Part shown: positions 8,483 to 17,200 of the stretch, one piece after another
Layout: each line of letters starts with the position of its first letter
Position numbering within the stretch: position 1 is the first letter of the stretch
Origin: Nonomuraea endophytica
GTDB taxonomy: Bacteria; Actinomycetota; Actinomycetes; Streptosporangiales; Streptosporangiaceae
Assembly: GCF_014203235.1 (NCBI RefSeq)
Contig: NZ_JACHIN010000008.1
Coordinates: 473,703 to 537,702 of the forward strand
Direction of reading: 5' to 3'
Length of the DNA stretch: 64,000 nt
The notes under the pieces: generated by a model
What the model was told of the DNA's origin: nothing
Seen by the model: the letters and a program-made list of their open reading frames with translations, nothing else
The model's database searches: none
Made by a program: the position numbers and the translations under genes

Positions 8483-9576
8483 CGGGGCAGCCCCAGGACT
8501 CGTTCGGCGATGATGGAGCGCTGGATCTCGTTGGTGCCGGCGTAGATGGGCCCGGCCAGGGCGAACAGGAAGCCGTCGTGCCAGGAGGTGGCGGCGGCTC
8601 GTTCGCCGAGCAGTTCCATGGCGAGCGTGTGCATGCGCAGGTCGAGCTCGGACCAGAAGACCTTGCCCATGCTGGTGGCCGAGCCGATCTCCGCGCCCTC
8701 GGTCAGGCGGCGGGCGGTGGCGAAGGTGTGCAGTCGGTAGGCCTCGGCGTCGATCCAGCAGCGGGCGGCCCGGTCGGCGAGGACGGGGTCGGGCGCGGCG
8801 AGCCGCAGGAGGCGGTCGGCGGTGGCCAGGAAGCGGCCGGGGCTGCGCAGGGCGAGGCCGCGTTCGGAGGAGGTGGTGGCCATGGCGATGCGCCAGCCCT
8901 CGCCGGGTTCACCGAGGACCATGTCGTCGGGGACGAACACGCCGTCGAAGTGGAGTTCGGCGAAGCCGTGCTCGCCGTCGAGCTGGGCGATCGGGCGGAC
9001 CTCGACCTCGTCGAGGGGGAAGAGGAAGTAGGTGAGGCCGCGGTGCCGTTCGCCGGAGGTGCGGAAGAGGCCGAAGCCGTGGGAGGCGTAGGCGGCGCGG
9101 GAGCTCCAGGTCTTGTGGCCGTGCAGGCGCCAGCCGCCGTCTACGCGTTCGGCCCGGGAGGTCAGGGCGGCCAGGTCGCTGCCCGCCTCGGGTTCGGACC
9201 AGGCCTGGGCCCAGACGTGTTCGGCGGTGGCCATGCCGGGGAGCCAGCGGGTGCGCTGGTCTTCGGTGCCGAAGCGCATCAGGGTGGGGGCGAGGAGGAA
9301 GATTCCGTTCTGGGTGACGCGGCCCGGGGCGCCGGCGGCCCAGTACTCTTCCTCGAAGATCAGCCATTCGATCAGTGAGGCGGCGCGCCCGCCGTACTCG
9401 ATGGGCCAGGAGACGACCGACAGCCGTGCGGCGGCCAGCTCGGCCTCCCACGCGCGGTGGGCCGCGAAGCCGTCGCTGGTGTCCATGGACGGCAGCGCGG
9501 CGGGCACGTGATCGGCCAGCCAGCCGCGTATCTCGGTGCGGAAGTCCTGCTCGGCCCGGGTGAAGTCGAGATCCAC
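8479..9576 (-). CDS. Acyl-CoA dehydrogenase, long subunit of a heteromeric pair
   Basis: A 365-residue acyl-CoA dehydrogenase. Visible features are AQAWSEPEAGSDLAAL (FAD/substrate-binding region), the middle beta domain (GHKTWSSRAAYASHGFGLFR) and a C-terminal AGPIYAGTNEIQRSIIAERV typical of mycobacterial FadE proteins. I chose the GTG at 9576 (VDLDFTRAEQDFRTEI) because homologues begin at this point; the open frame continues upstream only through the operator and the divergent promoter. It is the first gene of a leftward operon with its partner subunit and the F420-type oxidoreductase. The AACCNAGCG palindrome at 9584-9603 sits directly upstream. Confidence 0.88.
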   Translation of the reverse strand: MDLDFTRAEQDFRTEIRGWLADHVPAALPSMDTSDGFAAHRAWEAELAAARLSVVSWPIEYGGRAASLIEWLIFEEEYWAAGAPGRVTQNGIFLLAPTLMRFGTEDQRTRWLPGMATAEHVWAQAWSEPEAGSDLAALTSRAERVDGGWRLHGHKTWSSRAAYASHGFGLFRTSGERHRGLTYFLFPLDEVEVRPIAQLDGEHGFAELHFDGVFVPDDMVLGEPGEGWRIAMATTSSERGLALRSPGRFLATADRLLRLAAPDPVLADRAARCWIDAEAYRLHTFATARRLTEGAEIGSATSMGKVFWSELDLRMHTLAMELLGERAAATSWHDGFLFALAGPIYAGTNEIQRSIIAERVLGLPR

Positions 9577-9583
9577 ACTGCCC

Positions 9584-9603
9584 AACCTAGCGCACGCTTG
9601 GTT
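9584..9603. promoter_or_regulatory. Palindromic operator, AACCNAGC family, site 1
   Basis: AACCTAGCGCACGCTTGGTT is a 20-bp palindrome with one mismatched pair (left half AACCTAGCG, right half complement AACCAAGCG). It lies 8 bp upstream of the acyl-CoA dehydrogenase GTG, in the divergent region shared with the SDR at 9655. The same 20-bp design recurs at 12877, 12937 and 38051. TetR-family repressors bind sites of this size; the cognate protein is not identified. Confidence 0.65.
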
Positions 9604-9631
9604 CTGCGGCCAGGAGGGCACGACACGGAGC

Positions 9632-9641
9632 CAAGCGCTTG
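9632..9641. promoter_or_regulatory. Palindrome CAAGCGCTTG upstream of the SDR gene
   Basis: CAAGCGCTTG is a perfect 10-bp palindrome ending 13 bp before the ATG at 9655. It shares the CAAGC half-site of the neighbouring 20-bp operators but without their central 4 bp. It may be a second contact site for the same repressor, or a separate CAAG-N2-CTTG site of the kind described for KstR2. Confidence 0.45.
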
Positions 9642-9654
9642 TTACGATCCGGCC

Positions 9655-10410
9655 ATGCTGCTCGACGGCAAGATCGCGATCATCACCGGCGCCGGCCCCG
9701 GCCTGGGCGCCACGCTCGCCGGACTGATGAGGGAGGAGGGCGCCGAGGTCGTCGCGGCGGCCAGGACCGGGCGGCCGGTCCCCGGCGCGATCGCGGTGGC
9801 CGCCGACGTCACCGTGCCCGCCGACATGCGCGGGCTGGCGGCCAGGACGCTGGCCCGGTTCGGGCGCATCGACGTGCTGGTGAACGCGGCCTTCCCGGGC
9901 ACGCATCGCCGCAATGTCCTCGACATGTCCCCAGATGACCTCAGATCGTGGCGCGAAGCCGTTGATATCGGGACTTATGGGACTTTAGTGGCTTGTCGCT
10001 ACATCGCTCCGCACATGGTGGCCCAGGGGTCGGGCTCGATCGTCAACGTCACCTCCATGTCCTCCCGCAAGGGTTACGCCGGCCGTTCCGACTTCGCCGT
10101 GGGCAAGGCGGGCGCCCATCTCTTATCCCATTGCCTGGCCGACGAGCTCGGGCCCTCCGGGGTCCGGGTCAACTGCGTGGCTCCGGGCTGGATCGCCAGT
10201 GACGTGCTGGACGACTGGATGCGTACCAGAGCCGAATCCGAGGGTGTGACCTTCGAGGAGATCCGCGAGCGGGACCTGCGGGCCATGGCCCTGCGCCGCA
10301 TCGCGACGGAGGAGGACGTGGCGCGGGCCGTCATCTTCCTCGCCTCCGACCAGGCCGGCGCCATCACCGGCGCCACGGTCGACGTGAACTCGGGGCAACT
10401 GTTCACGTAA
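9655..10410 (+). CDS. SDR-family protein with Phe in place of the catalytic Tyr
   Basis: A 251-residue short-chain dehydrogenase fold with cofactor motif TGAGPGLG and typical C-terminal GATVDVNSG. The active-site motif YxxxK is changed: the sequence reads SDFAVGKAG, encoded by GAC TTC GCC GTG GGC AAG, so Tyr is Phe. The NNAG motif is also altered (VLVNAAFPG). The Ser region (NVTSMSSRKG) is kept. A classical Tyr-dependent hydride transfer is therefore doubtful; it may use another residue, act as a hydratase or isomerase, or bind only cofactor. Start ATG 9655, with poor Shine-Dalgarno sequence. It is divergent from the acyl-CoA dehydrogenase operon and cotranscribable with the FAD oxidase at 10420. 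Confidence 0.85.
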   Translation: MLLDGKIAIITGAGPGLGATLAGLMREEGAEVVAAARTGRPVPGAIAVAADVTVPADMRGLAARTLARFGRIDVLVNAAFPGTHRRNVLDMSPDDLRSWREAVDIGTYGTLVACRYIAPHMVAQGSGSIVNVTSMSSRKGYAGRSDFAVGKAGAHLLSHCLADELGPSGVRVNCVAPGWIASDVLDDWMRTRAESEGVTFEEIRERDLRAMALRRIATEEDVARAVIFLASDQAGAITGATVDVNSGQLFT

Positions 10411-10419
10411 CGTGCGGAC

Positions 10420-11781
10420 GTGCCGTTCTTCGATGCCCTGTCCGCCGTGCTGCCTCCCGGCCGGATCGTCCGCGACCCCGACGTCATCGCCGCCTCCTCC
10501 CGCGACCAGGCCGCCTGGGCGCCGCAGGGGCGCGCCGCCGCGCTCGTGCGACCCCAGAACCCCGAGCAGGTACGCGCGGTGGTGGCCGTCTGCGCCGAGC
10601 ACCGGGTCCCGGTGGTGCCCCGCGGCGCCGGCACCGGCCTGTCCGGCGGCGCCAACGCCGTCGACGGCTGCGTGATCCTGGCCATGGAGGGCATGGACCG
10701 CATCCTGGAGATCGACGCCGCCGAGCAGATCGCGGTCGTGCAGCCCGGCGTGGTCAACGACCGGCTGCGCGCTGCGGTGGCCGAGCACGGCCTGTGGTAC
10801 CCGCCGGACCCGGCCAGCTCCCCGTGGTCCACGATCGGCGGCAACGCCGCGACCAACGCGGGCGGCGTCTGCTGCGTCAAGTACGGCGTGACCCGCGACT
10901 ACGTGCTCGGCCTCCAGGTCGTGACCGGCACCGGCGAGTTGGTCAGGCTCGGCCGCAGGACCAGGAAGGGCGTGGCCGGCTACGACCTGACGGCGCTGTT
11001 CGTGGGGTCGGAGGGCACGCTCGGCGTCATCACCGAGATCACCGTCAGGCTGCTGCGCCTGCCGTCCGGCGCGCCGACGACGGTCGTGGGCGCGTTCGAC
11101 TCGCTGGTCGCCGCGGGCCGGGCGGTCGCCGCCGTGGCCGCGAGCGGCGTCACGCCCGCCGCGCTGGAGCTGGTGGACCGCTACTGCCTGCGCGCGGTGG
11201 ACGACTGGAAGAACATGGGCCTGGCCGACCTCGGCGACGTGCTGCTGCTGGGCCGGATCGACAGCGGCAACGAGCGTGAGGCCGCCGAGCTGCAGCGCTG
11301 CTTCGACACCGCCGGCGCGGGCTGGAGCACCCGCTCGACCGACGCGGAGGAGGCCGAGGCGCTGTTCGCCGCGCGCCGGCTCGCCTACCCCGCGCTGGAA
11401 CGGCTCGGCCCGGTGCTCACCGAGGACGTCTGCGTCCCCCGCGGCCTGGTGCCCGAGATGCTGGCCAGGATCGAGGGCCACGCGAAGGCGCACGACGTGC
11501 ACATCGCCAACATCGCCCACGCCGGCGACGGCAACCTGCACCCGCTGATCGTGGTGCCCGCCGGTGACGACGACGCGCGGGACCGCGCGCAGCGGGCGTT
11601 CGAGTCGATCCTCGACGACGCGATCGCGCTGGGCGGCACGGTCACCGGCGAGCACGGCGTCGGGCTGCTCAAGATGCGCGGCATGCACGCGGAACTCGGC
11701 CCCGAGGTGCTGGCCCTGCACCGCTCCGTCAAGGCGGCGCTCGACCCGGCGGGCATCTTCAACCCGGGCAAAGTGCTCTAG
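10420..11781 (+). CDS. GlcD-type FAD-linked 2-hydroxyacid oxidase/dehydrogenase
   Basis: A 453-residue flavoprotein of the VAO/PCMH family, related to glycolate oxidase GlcD and D-lactate or D-2-hydroxyglutarate dehydrogenases. The FAD-binding domain shows PRGAGTGLSGGANAVDG, YPPDPASSPWSTIGGN and GSEGTLGVITEITVRLL. The C-terminal substrate domain has IAHAGDGNLHPL and GEHGVGLLK, the usual His/Glu-rich active-site and metal ligands. The GTG at 10420 is 9 bp after the SDR stop, so the genes form one unit. It would oxidise a 2-hydroxy acid to a 2-oxo acid in the pathway. The stop overlaps the convergent alcohol dehydrogenase stop (shared CTAG). Confidence 0.88.
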   Translation: MPFFDALSAVLPPGRIVRDPDVIAASSRDQAAWAPQGRAAALVRPQNPEQVRAVVAVCAEHRVPVVPRGAGTGLSGGANAVDGCVILAMEGMDRILEIDAAEQIAVVQPGVVNDRLRAAVAEHGLWYPPDPASSPWSTIGGNAATNAGGVCCVKYGVTRDYVLGLQVVTGTGELVRLGRRTRKGVAGYDLTALFVGSEGTLGVITEITVRLLRLPSGAPTTVVGAFDSLVAAGRAVAAVAASGVTPAALELVDRYCLRAVDDWKNMGLADLGDVLLLGRIDSGNEREAAELQRCFDTAGAGWSTRSTDAEEAEALFAARRLAYPALERLGPVLTEDVCVPRGLVPEMLARIEGHAKAHDVHIANIAHAGDGNLHPLIVVPAGDDDARDRAQRAFESILDDAIALGGTVTGEHGVGLLKMRGMHAELGPEVLALHRSVKAALDPAGIFNPGKVL

Positions 11782-12866
11782 AAGGTGATCACCGTGCGGG
11801 CCACGGCGCCCTGACGGGTGTGCTCGACGGCCTCGTTGATCCGCTCCAGCGGGAGCCGTTCGCTGATCAGTCCGGACAGGTCGAGGCGGCCCTGCTGGGC
11901 GAGGGCGGCGAGCATGGGCAGGTCGCGGTGGGGCGCGCTGTCCCCGCCCTGGGTGCCCATGAGGCGGCGGGAGGCGAAGAGCAGGCCGGGCTCGATCTGC
12001 GCGGGCCGACCCTGGGGCGGGCTGCCGACCATCACGGTGGTCCCGCCGGGTGCGGTGGCGGCGAAGGCCGAGGCCAGGACGCCGGGGACGCCGGTGACGT
12101 CGAAAGCGTGGTCCACGCCGCCGCGGACGATCTCGGCGACCTGCGCGGGCAGATCCGCGGGGATCAGCGTGTGGGTCGCGCCGAAGCGCTCGGCGAGCTT
12201 GAGCTTCTGCTCGGCCACGTCGGCGGCGATGATCGTGGTGGCTCCGGCGAGGACGGCGCCCTGGATGACGTTCAGGCCGACGCCGCCGCAGCCGACGACG
12301 AGGACGGCGGCGCCGTGCTCCACCCGGGCGACGTTGAGGACGGCGCCGACGCCGGTGATGACGCCGCAGGCCAGCAGGCACATCGCGTCGAAGGGGGCGT
12401 CTTTTGCGATCTTCACGCAGGCGGCCTCGCGCACGACCGCGTACTCGGCGAAGGAGCCGATGCCGATGAAGCGGCGGGTCTCCACGCCGTCCAGGTGCAC
12501 GCGGGGCGGGCCGCCCATGATCGTGGCGATGCGGTCCGGGCCCGAGCACAGGTGGAAGCGGCCGGCGCCGCAGGCCGGGCATCTGCCGCACGGGCCGCTC
12601 ATCGAGACGACCACGTGGTCGCCGGGCTTCACCGCGCTCACGCCCGCGCCCACGCTCTCCACGATTCCGGCGCTCTCGTGACCGAGGATGAACGGCAGGC
12701 GCGAGACGACCGGGCTCTTCCCGTCGATGGCCTTGAGGTCGGAGCCGCAGACGCCGGAGGCCTTGACCTGGACGCGCACCTCGCCTGGTCCGGGGTCGGA
12801 GATGTCCGCCTCGTGGATCTCCATGGGCTTGCCGTACTCGGTCAGGACGGCCGCGCGCATCAGCAT
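11778..12866 (-). CDS. Zinc-dependent medium-chain alcohol dehydrogenase
   Basis: A 362-residue MDR-superfamily alcohol dehydrogenase. It has catalytic-zinc ligands Cys40 (ASGVCGSD) and His63-Glu64 (LGHESAG), a four-Cys structural zinc loop (GPCGRCPACGAGRFHLC) and the Rossmann motif VVGCGGVGLN. It oxidises an alcohol with NAD(P) and resembles class III or mycobacterial-type ADHs. Start: ATG 12866 or, two codons on, ATG 12860. It is divergent from the ABC importer genes, with two palindromic operators in the gap, so it is probably in the same regulon as the beta-oxidation genes. Confidence 0.9.
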   Translation of the reverse strand: MLMRAAVLTEYGKPMEIHEADISDPGPGEVRVQVKASGVCGSDLKAIDGKSPVVSRLPFILGHESAGIVESVGAGVSAVKPGDHVVVSMSGPCGRCPACGAGRFHLCSGPDRIATIMGGPPRVHLDGVETRRFIGIGSFAEYAVVREAACVKIAKDAPFDAMCLLACGVITGVGAVLNVARVEHGAAVLVVGCGGVGLNVIQGAVLAGATTIIAADVAEQKLKLAERFGATHTLIPADLPAQVAEIVRGGVDHAFDVTGVPGVLASAFAATAPGGTTVMVGSPPQGRPAQIEPGLLFASRRLMGTQGGDSAPHRDLPMLAALAQQGRLDLSGLISERLPLERINEAVEHTRQGAVARTVITF

Positions 12867-12876
12867 GCGCCGACCG

Positions 12877-12896
12877 TATCAAGCAATTGCTTGGTT
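12877..12896. promoter_or_regulatory. Palindromic operator, AACCNAGC family, site 2
   Basis: Read on the minus strand this is AACCAAGCAATTGCTTGATA; the core CAAGCAATTGCTTG is a perfect 14-bp palindrome. It lies 10 bp upstream of the alcohol dehydrogenase start and just ahead of the -35 box of the opposite importer promoter, so it can serve both genes. Confidence 0.65.
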
Positions 12897-12901
12897 GAAC
12901 A

Positions 12902-12930
12902 TTGACGTGCAGGAAACCGCTGCTTACGCT
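12902..12930 (+). promoter_or_regulatory. Predicted promoter of the fused-importer operon
   Basis: TTGACG at 12902-12907 and TACGCT at 12925-12930 are separated by the ideal 17 bp. The expected transcription start (~12937) falls on the first base of the downstream palindrome, an arrangement typical of repression by blocked initiation. Confidence 0.6.
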
Positions 12931-12936
12931 GTCCGA

Positions 12937-12956
12937 AACCAAGCGAGCGCTAGGCC
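12937..12956. promoter_or_regulatory. Palindromic operator, AACCNAGC family, site 3
   Basis: AACCAAGCGAGCGCTAGGCC shares the left half AACCAAGCG exactly with site 4 (38051) and with the complement of site 1. It covers the predicted transcription start of the importer operon and ends 13 bp before the ATG at 12970. Confidence 0.65.
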
Positions 12957-12969
12957 AAATGGAGCGGTG

Positions 12970-14220
12970 ATGGCCATGTTGCGGCGGGAACTCGGGATCA
13001 TGGTGGCCGTGCTGGTGGCGCTCGCGGGGTGCGCCGCCCAGCAGAAGGCCCCCGGTGCGGCGGGCGGCGCCGTACCCGGAGTGACGGACACGACGATCAG
13101 AATCGGCGGCGTGCTGACCAAAACCAGTGCCAGCGGCTACTCCACCAAGGACGCCGAGATCGGCGCGAAGGCGCGCTTCGAGCGCGCCAACGCCGCGGGC
13201 GGCGTGCACGGCCGGAAGATCGAGTTCGTCGGCGCCGAGGACGACGGCCAGGACGCGGCCAAGGGCGACGCCGCGGCCAAGAAGCTCGTCCAGAAGGACC
13301 AGGTCTTCGCCGTGTTGCCGGTGCACGCGCCCAACTTCGGCGGCGCCGCCTTCCTGGAACAACAGGGCGTCCCCTGGTACGGCTGGGCCACCGGTCCCCA
13401 GTGGTGCGGCACCAAGACCGGCTTCGGCTACAGCGGCTGCCTGGCCCCCAAACCGGGCGCGGGCTCCCAGACCTGGTGGGGACGGCAGATGGCCGACCTG
13501 CTCGGCGGCGCCGAAGGCAAGACCGTCTACGTGCAGACCTCCGACTCCAGCGGCAGCAAGTACGGCGGCAAGACCATCTCCCAGTCCTTCGAGGCGGCCG
13601 GGTTCACGCTCGTCGGCCTCAACTCGGCGCTGCCCGCCGCCGCGCCGCCACCCGACTGGCTGCCGTACGTCAACAAGATCATGACCTCCGACGGCGGCCA
13701 GGCGCCCGACATCGTGGTCTCGATCATCGCCGGGACCAAGTTCAACGTCGGGCTCTACACGGCGCTGAAGAAGGCCGGCTACAAGGGCGCGCTCAGCGAC
13801 GCCACCAGCTACGACGTGGCCATCCTCAAGGACCCGGCCACCGCGCAGGCGATGGAGGGCGTGATCGCCGCGCCCATGTTCGAGCCCTTCGAGTCGACAG
13901 CGCCGGAGATCGCCCAGTTGCGGCAGGACGTGGAGAAGGTCGCCCCCGGCACCCCGCTCACCCAGCACCTGGCCATCGGATATTGGTCGGCCGACATCTT
14001 CCTCGACATGGCCGGCAAAGCCGGCAAGGACCTCACCCGGCAGAAGGTGCTCGACGTGGGCAACGGCTCCTACAGCTACGAGAACGCGGGCTTCGGCAGG
14101 GTCCAGTACCCCAAGGACCATGCCGAGCCGAACGGCTGCGGCGCGCTGGTCAAGCTTGAGGGCGGCGCGTTCCAGGTGGCCAAGAACATGAAGTGCTTCG
14201 ACAACGTGCCGCTCAAATGA
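12970..14220 (+). CDS. Substrate-binding lipoprotein of a branched-chain-amino-acid-type ABC importer
   Basis: A protein of about 416 residues. The N-terminal signal peptide ends in lipobox VALAGC, so it is a lipid-anchored extracellular receptor. The mature part is a type I periplasmic-binding fold (Peripla_BP_6/LivJ-like): TTIRIGGVLTKTSASGY, AKARFERANAAGGVHGRKIE, DIVVSIIAGTKFN. The HAAT family carries amino acids, amides, urea and aromatic or hydrophobic acids; the setting among acyl-CoA genes suggests a hydrophobic carboxylate, which is inference. Start ATG 12970 after GGAG at 12961; ATG 12976 is the alternative. The stop overlaps the permease start (ATGA). Confidence 0.9.
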   Translation: MAMLRRELGIMVAVLVALAGCAAQQKAPGAAGGAVPGVTDTTIRIGGVLTKTSASGYSTKDAEIGAKARFERANAAGGVHGRKIEFVGAEDDGQDAAKGDAAAKKLVQKDQVFAVLPVHAPNFGGAAFLEQQGVPWYGWATGPQWCGTKTGFGYSGCLAPKPGAGSQTWWGRQMADLLGGAEGKTVYVQTSDSSGSKYGGKTISQSFEAAGFTLVGLNSALPAAAPPPDWLPYVNKIMTSDGGQAPDIVVSIIAGTKFNVGLYTALKKAGYKGALSDATSYDVAILKDPATAQAMEGVIAAPMFEPFESTAPEIAQLRQDVEKVAPGTPLTQHLAIGYWSADIFLDMAGKAGKDLTRQKVLDVGNGSYSYENAGFGRVQYPKDHAEPNGCGALVKLEGGAFQVAKNMKCFDNVPLK

Positions 14221-17200
14221 TCCTGGGCTACATTCTCAGCGGCCTGGTCACGGGCGCGATCTTCGCGGTGATGGGCTCGGGCCTGACGCTGTCCTATGCC
14301 GCGACCGGGGTCTTCAACTTCGCGCACGGGGCGGTCGGCTTTCTGACGGCTCTGGTGTACTACGAGCTCAATGTGGCGTTGGGGCTGCCGACGTGGGTGT
14401 GTGCGGTGGTGGCTGTTGCGATTTTTGCGCCTTTACTGGGATATTTCCTGCACCGGGTGATGTTTCGGGGATTGGCGCAGGCGGGGGAAACCGCGCAGAT
14501 TGTCGGCACGATCGGGCTGACGATCGCGCTACCCGCCGCCGGACTGCTCCTCGTCGACCTCCTCGAACTCCCCAGCGCCGACGCCACCTCCCTCCCCCGC
14601 GGCCTCGGCCCCTTCCCGGCCACCACCTTCACCGTGCTCGGCGTGCCGCTCGACTCCGGGCAACTCATCACGTTCGCCTTCGCCGCCGTCGCCGCGCTCG
14701 GGCTGTGGGCGTTCATGCGGCACACGCCGTACGGCCTGCGGATGCGCGCCAGCGTCGACCGGCGGCGCCTGGCCACCCTGCGCGGCATCGACGCCGACGC
14801 CACCTCCGGCCTGGCCTGGATGCTCGGCTCCGGCCTCGCCGGGCTGGCCGGAGTCCTGGCCGTCTCGATCATCGGGCTGGACGCGACCGCGTACACCGTC
14901 CTGCTGTTCGCCTCGGCGACCGCCGCCGTCTTCGGGCGGCTGCGCTCGATCCCCTGGACGTTCGCGGCCGGGCTCGGGCTGGGCGTCGTGCAGAACCTGG
15001 TCGCCGGATACACCGACTTCCTTTCAGAGATCACCGGCCTGCGTACGGCGGTGCCGGTCCTGCTGCTGTTCGCCGGCCTGATCCTGCTGAACCGATCCCG
15101 CGAACGCGTCGCCGGCAGCGCGGCCGAAGACGCGCCGCCGCCCGACTACCTCGCGGGCATCCCACCCTGGCGGCGCCGCCTGCCCTGGGCCGTGGCGCTG
15201 GCCGTACTGGTCGTCTTCACCTTCACCGCCCAGGAGTACTACGTCGGCATCGCCGCCCACGGGCTCGTCCTGGCGCTGATCTTCTGCTCCTTCGTCGTGG
15301 TGACCGGAATCGGCGGCATGGTCAACCTGGCCCAGGCCGCGTTCGCCTCGATGGCCGCGCTGACCTGCGGCTGGGCCTTCGCCTCCGGCCTGCCCCTGGC
15401 GGTGGCGATCGTGCTCGGCGTGCTGGCGGCGACAGCCGTGGGCATGCTGGTGGCGCTGCCCGCCCTGCGCCTGGGCGGCCGCATTCTGACATTGGCCACC
15501 CTCGCCCTGGCTTTGCTGGCCGACCAGGTGCTCTTCCAGGTGGACACGTTCAGCAACGGCACCATCGGCTGGCAACTGCCCGCCCTGGGCTTCGGCTTCG
15601 CCGACACCTCCGACCCCCGTGTGCGCGTCGTCGTCCTCCTGCTCCTCATCGGCCTGGTCGCCTTGCTGGTGCGCAACCTCGAACGCTCCGCCTCCGGCCG
15701 CGCCATCCTCGCCGTCCGCTCCGCCCCCGCCGCCGCCACCACCTCGGGCATCTCCGGCCCCCGAACCAAGATCATGCTCTTCGCCCGGGCCTCCGGAATC
15801 GCCGGCCTGGGCGGCGTACTGTTCGCCATCTCCAAGGGCTCAATCACCGCCACCGATCTGCCGGCGTTCGCCGGGTTCGTCTGGCTGGCCGTGGTCGTCC
15901 TCCAGGGCGTCCGCCGGATCGGCGGTGCCGTACTGGGCGGCCTGATAGCCGCCGCCTTCCCAGAAATCCTCTCAGCCTGGGAAATCTCCGCCCATGTAGG
16001 CGCCATCTTGTTCGGAGCAGGCGGCGTAATCCTCGCCAAACACCCAGACGGCGTCCTCACCCAACTAGCCCAACACCGCCACCACCACCGCCAACGCCAC
16101 ACCCCCCACCCCACCACCCCTACGCCCGGCACAACCACCCCACCCGCACCCGCACCCGCACCCGCACCCGCACCTGCACCTGCACCTGCGAAGCCCAGCA
16201 CAGGCACGCAAAGCACGACCACCGGCACACCACCGGCGTCGGCGCGCAGCTCGGCAGGAACGTCCACGCCTGACTCAGGCCAGCCCGGCACGACCACACC
16301 CCCTTCCAGCGCGGCCGATGCGGAAGCGTCTACGGCCGGGCCCGGACCCGCTATGGCCGGGGCTGTGGTGGTGCCGAGGCCGCGGGGTTCGGGGGGTTCC
16401 GGGGGTTCGGGGGGTTCCGGGGGTTCCGGGGGTTCCGGGGGTTCCGGAGGTTCGGGGGGTTCCGGAGGTTCGGGGGGTTCGGGGGGTTCCGGAGGTTCGG
16501 GGGGTTCGGGGGGTTCCGGAGGTTCGGGGGGTTCCGGAGGTTCGGGGGGTTCCGGAGGTTCAGAGGGAGCGGTCGGCGGGGTCGGGGAGTTGGATGCCAC
16601 GCCATTGTTCCGGCTGGACAACGTGGTGGCCGGGTATGGCGACACGACCGTGCTGCGCGGGGTGGACCTGGAGGTGCACGAGGGCGAGGTGGTCGCCCTG
16701 CTCGGCGCGAACGGGGCCGGCAAGTCCACCGCCTGCGCCGTGGCGGCCGGAGACCTGCCCGTCAGCACGGGCCGCGTCCTGCTCAACGGCATCGACGTCA
16801 CCCGCTGGCCCGCGCACCGGCGGGTCGGCGAGGGCATCCTGCTCGCGCCCGAGGGACGCGGAGTCTTCCCCGGCCTCACCGTTGAGGAGAACCTGCGCAC
16901 CTGGCTCTCCGACACGGAAGCGGTCTACGACCGGATGCCGCAGCTCGCGGCCCGCCGTACCCTGGCCGCGGGAGCGCTTTCCGGCGGCGAACAGCAACTG
17001 CTCACGCTCGCCCCCGCCCTCATCAGACCCCCCGCGGTGCTGATCGCCGACGAACCCTCGCTCGGCCTGGCACCGCTGATCGTGCAGCAGGTCTTCGAGA
17101 TCTTCGCCGAACTCAGCGAACGCGGCGTGGCCCTGCTCCTGGTCGAGGAGAAGGCGACCGAGGTCCTGGCGGTGGCCGACAGGGTCGCGTTCATGCGCCT

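Noticed and set aside
9632..9641. Assignment of CAAGCGCTTG as a KstR2 box
   Set aside because: The CAAG-N2-CTTG core fits, but flanking bases do not match well, and neighbouring sites have 6-bp spacing between the halves; the regulator cannot be named.
10123..14121. A 1332-codon open frame on the minus strand across the SDR, FAD oxidase, ADH and binding-protein genes
   Set aside because: It lies antisense to four genes with clear family motifs on their own strands, and its translation is low-complexity Arg/Gly/His sequence. High GC commonly leaves such frames open.
16386..16562. Possible CRISPR-like array
   Set aside because: The 9-bp units are contiguous with no spacers and are in frame within a gene.
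16351..16605. The minus-strand Pro-Glu-Pro repeat frame over the Gly-Ser-Gly tract
   Set aside because: It is the antisense reading of the 9-bp satellite; synonymous variation fits selection on the plus-strand Gly-Ser-Gly frame.
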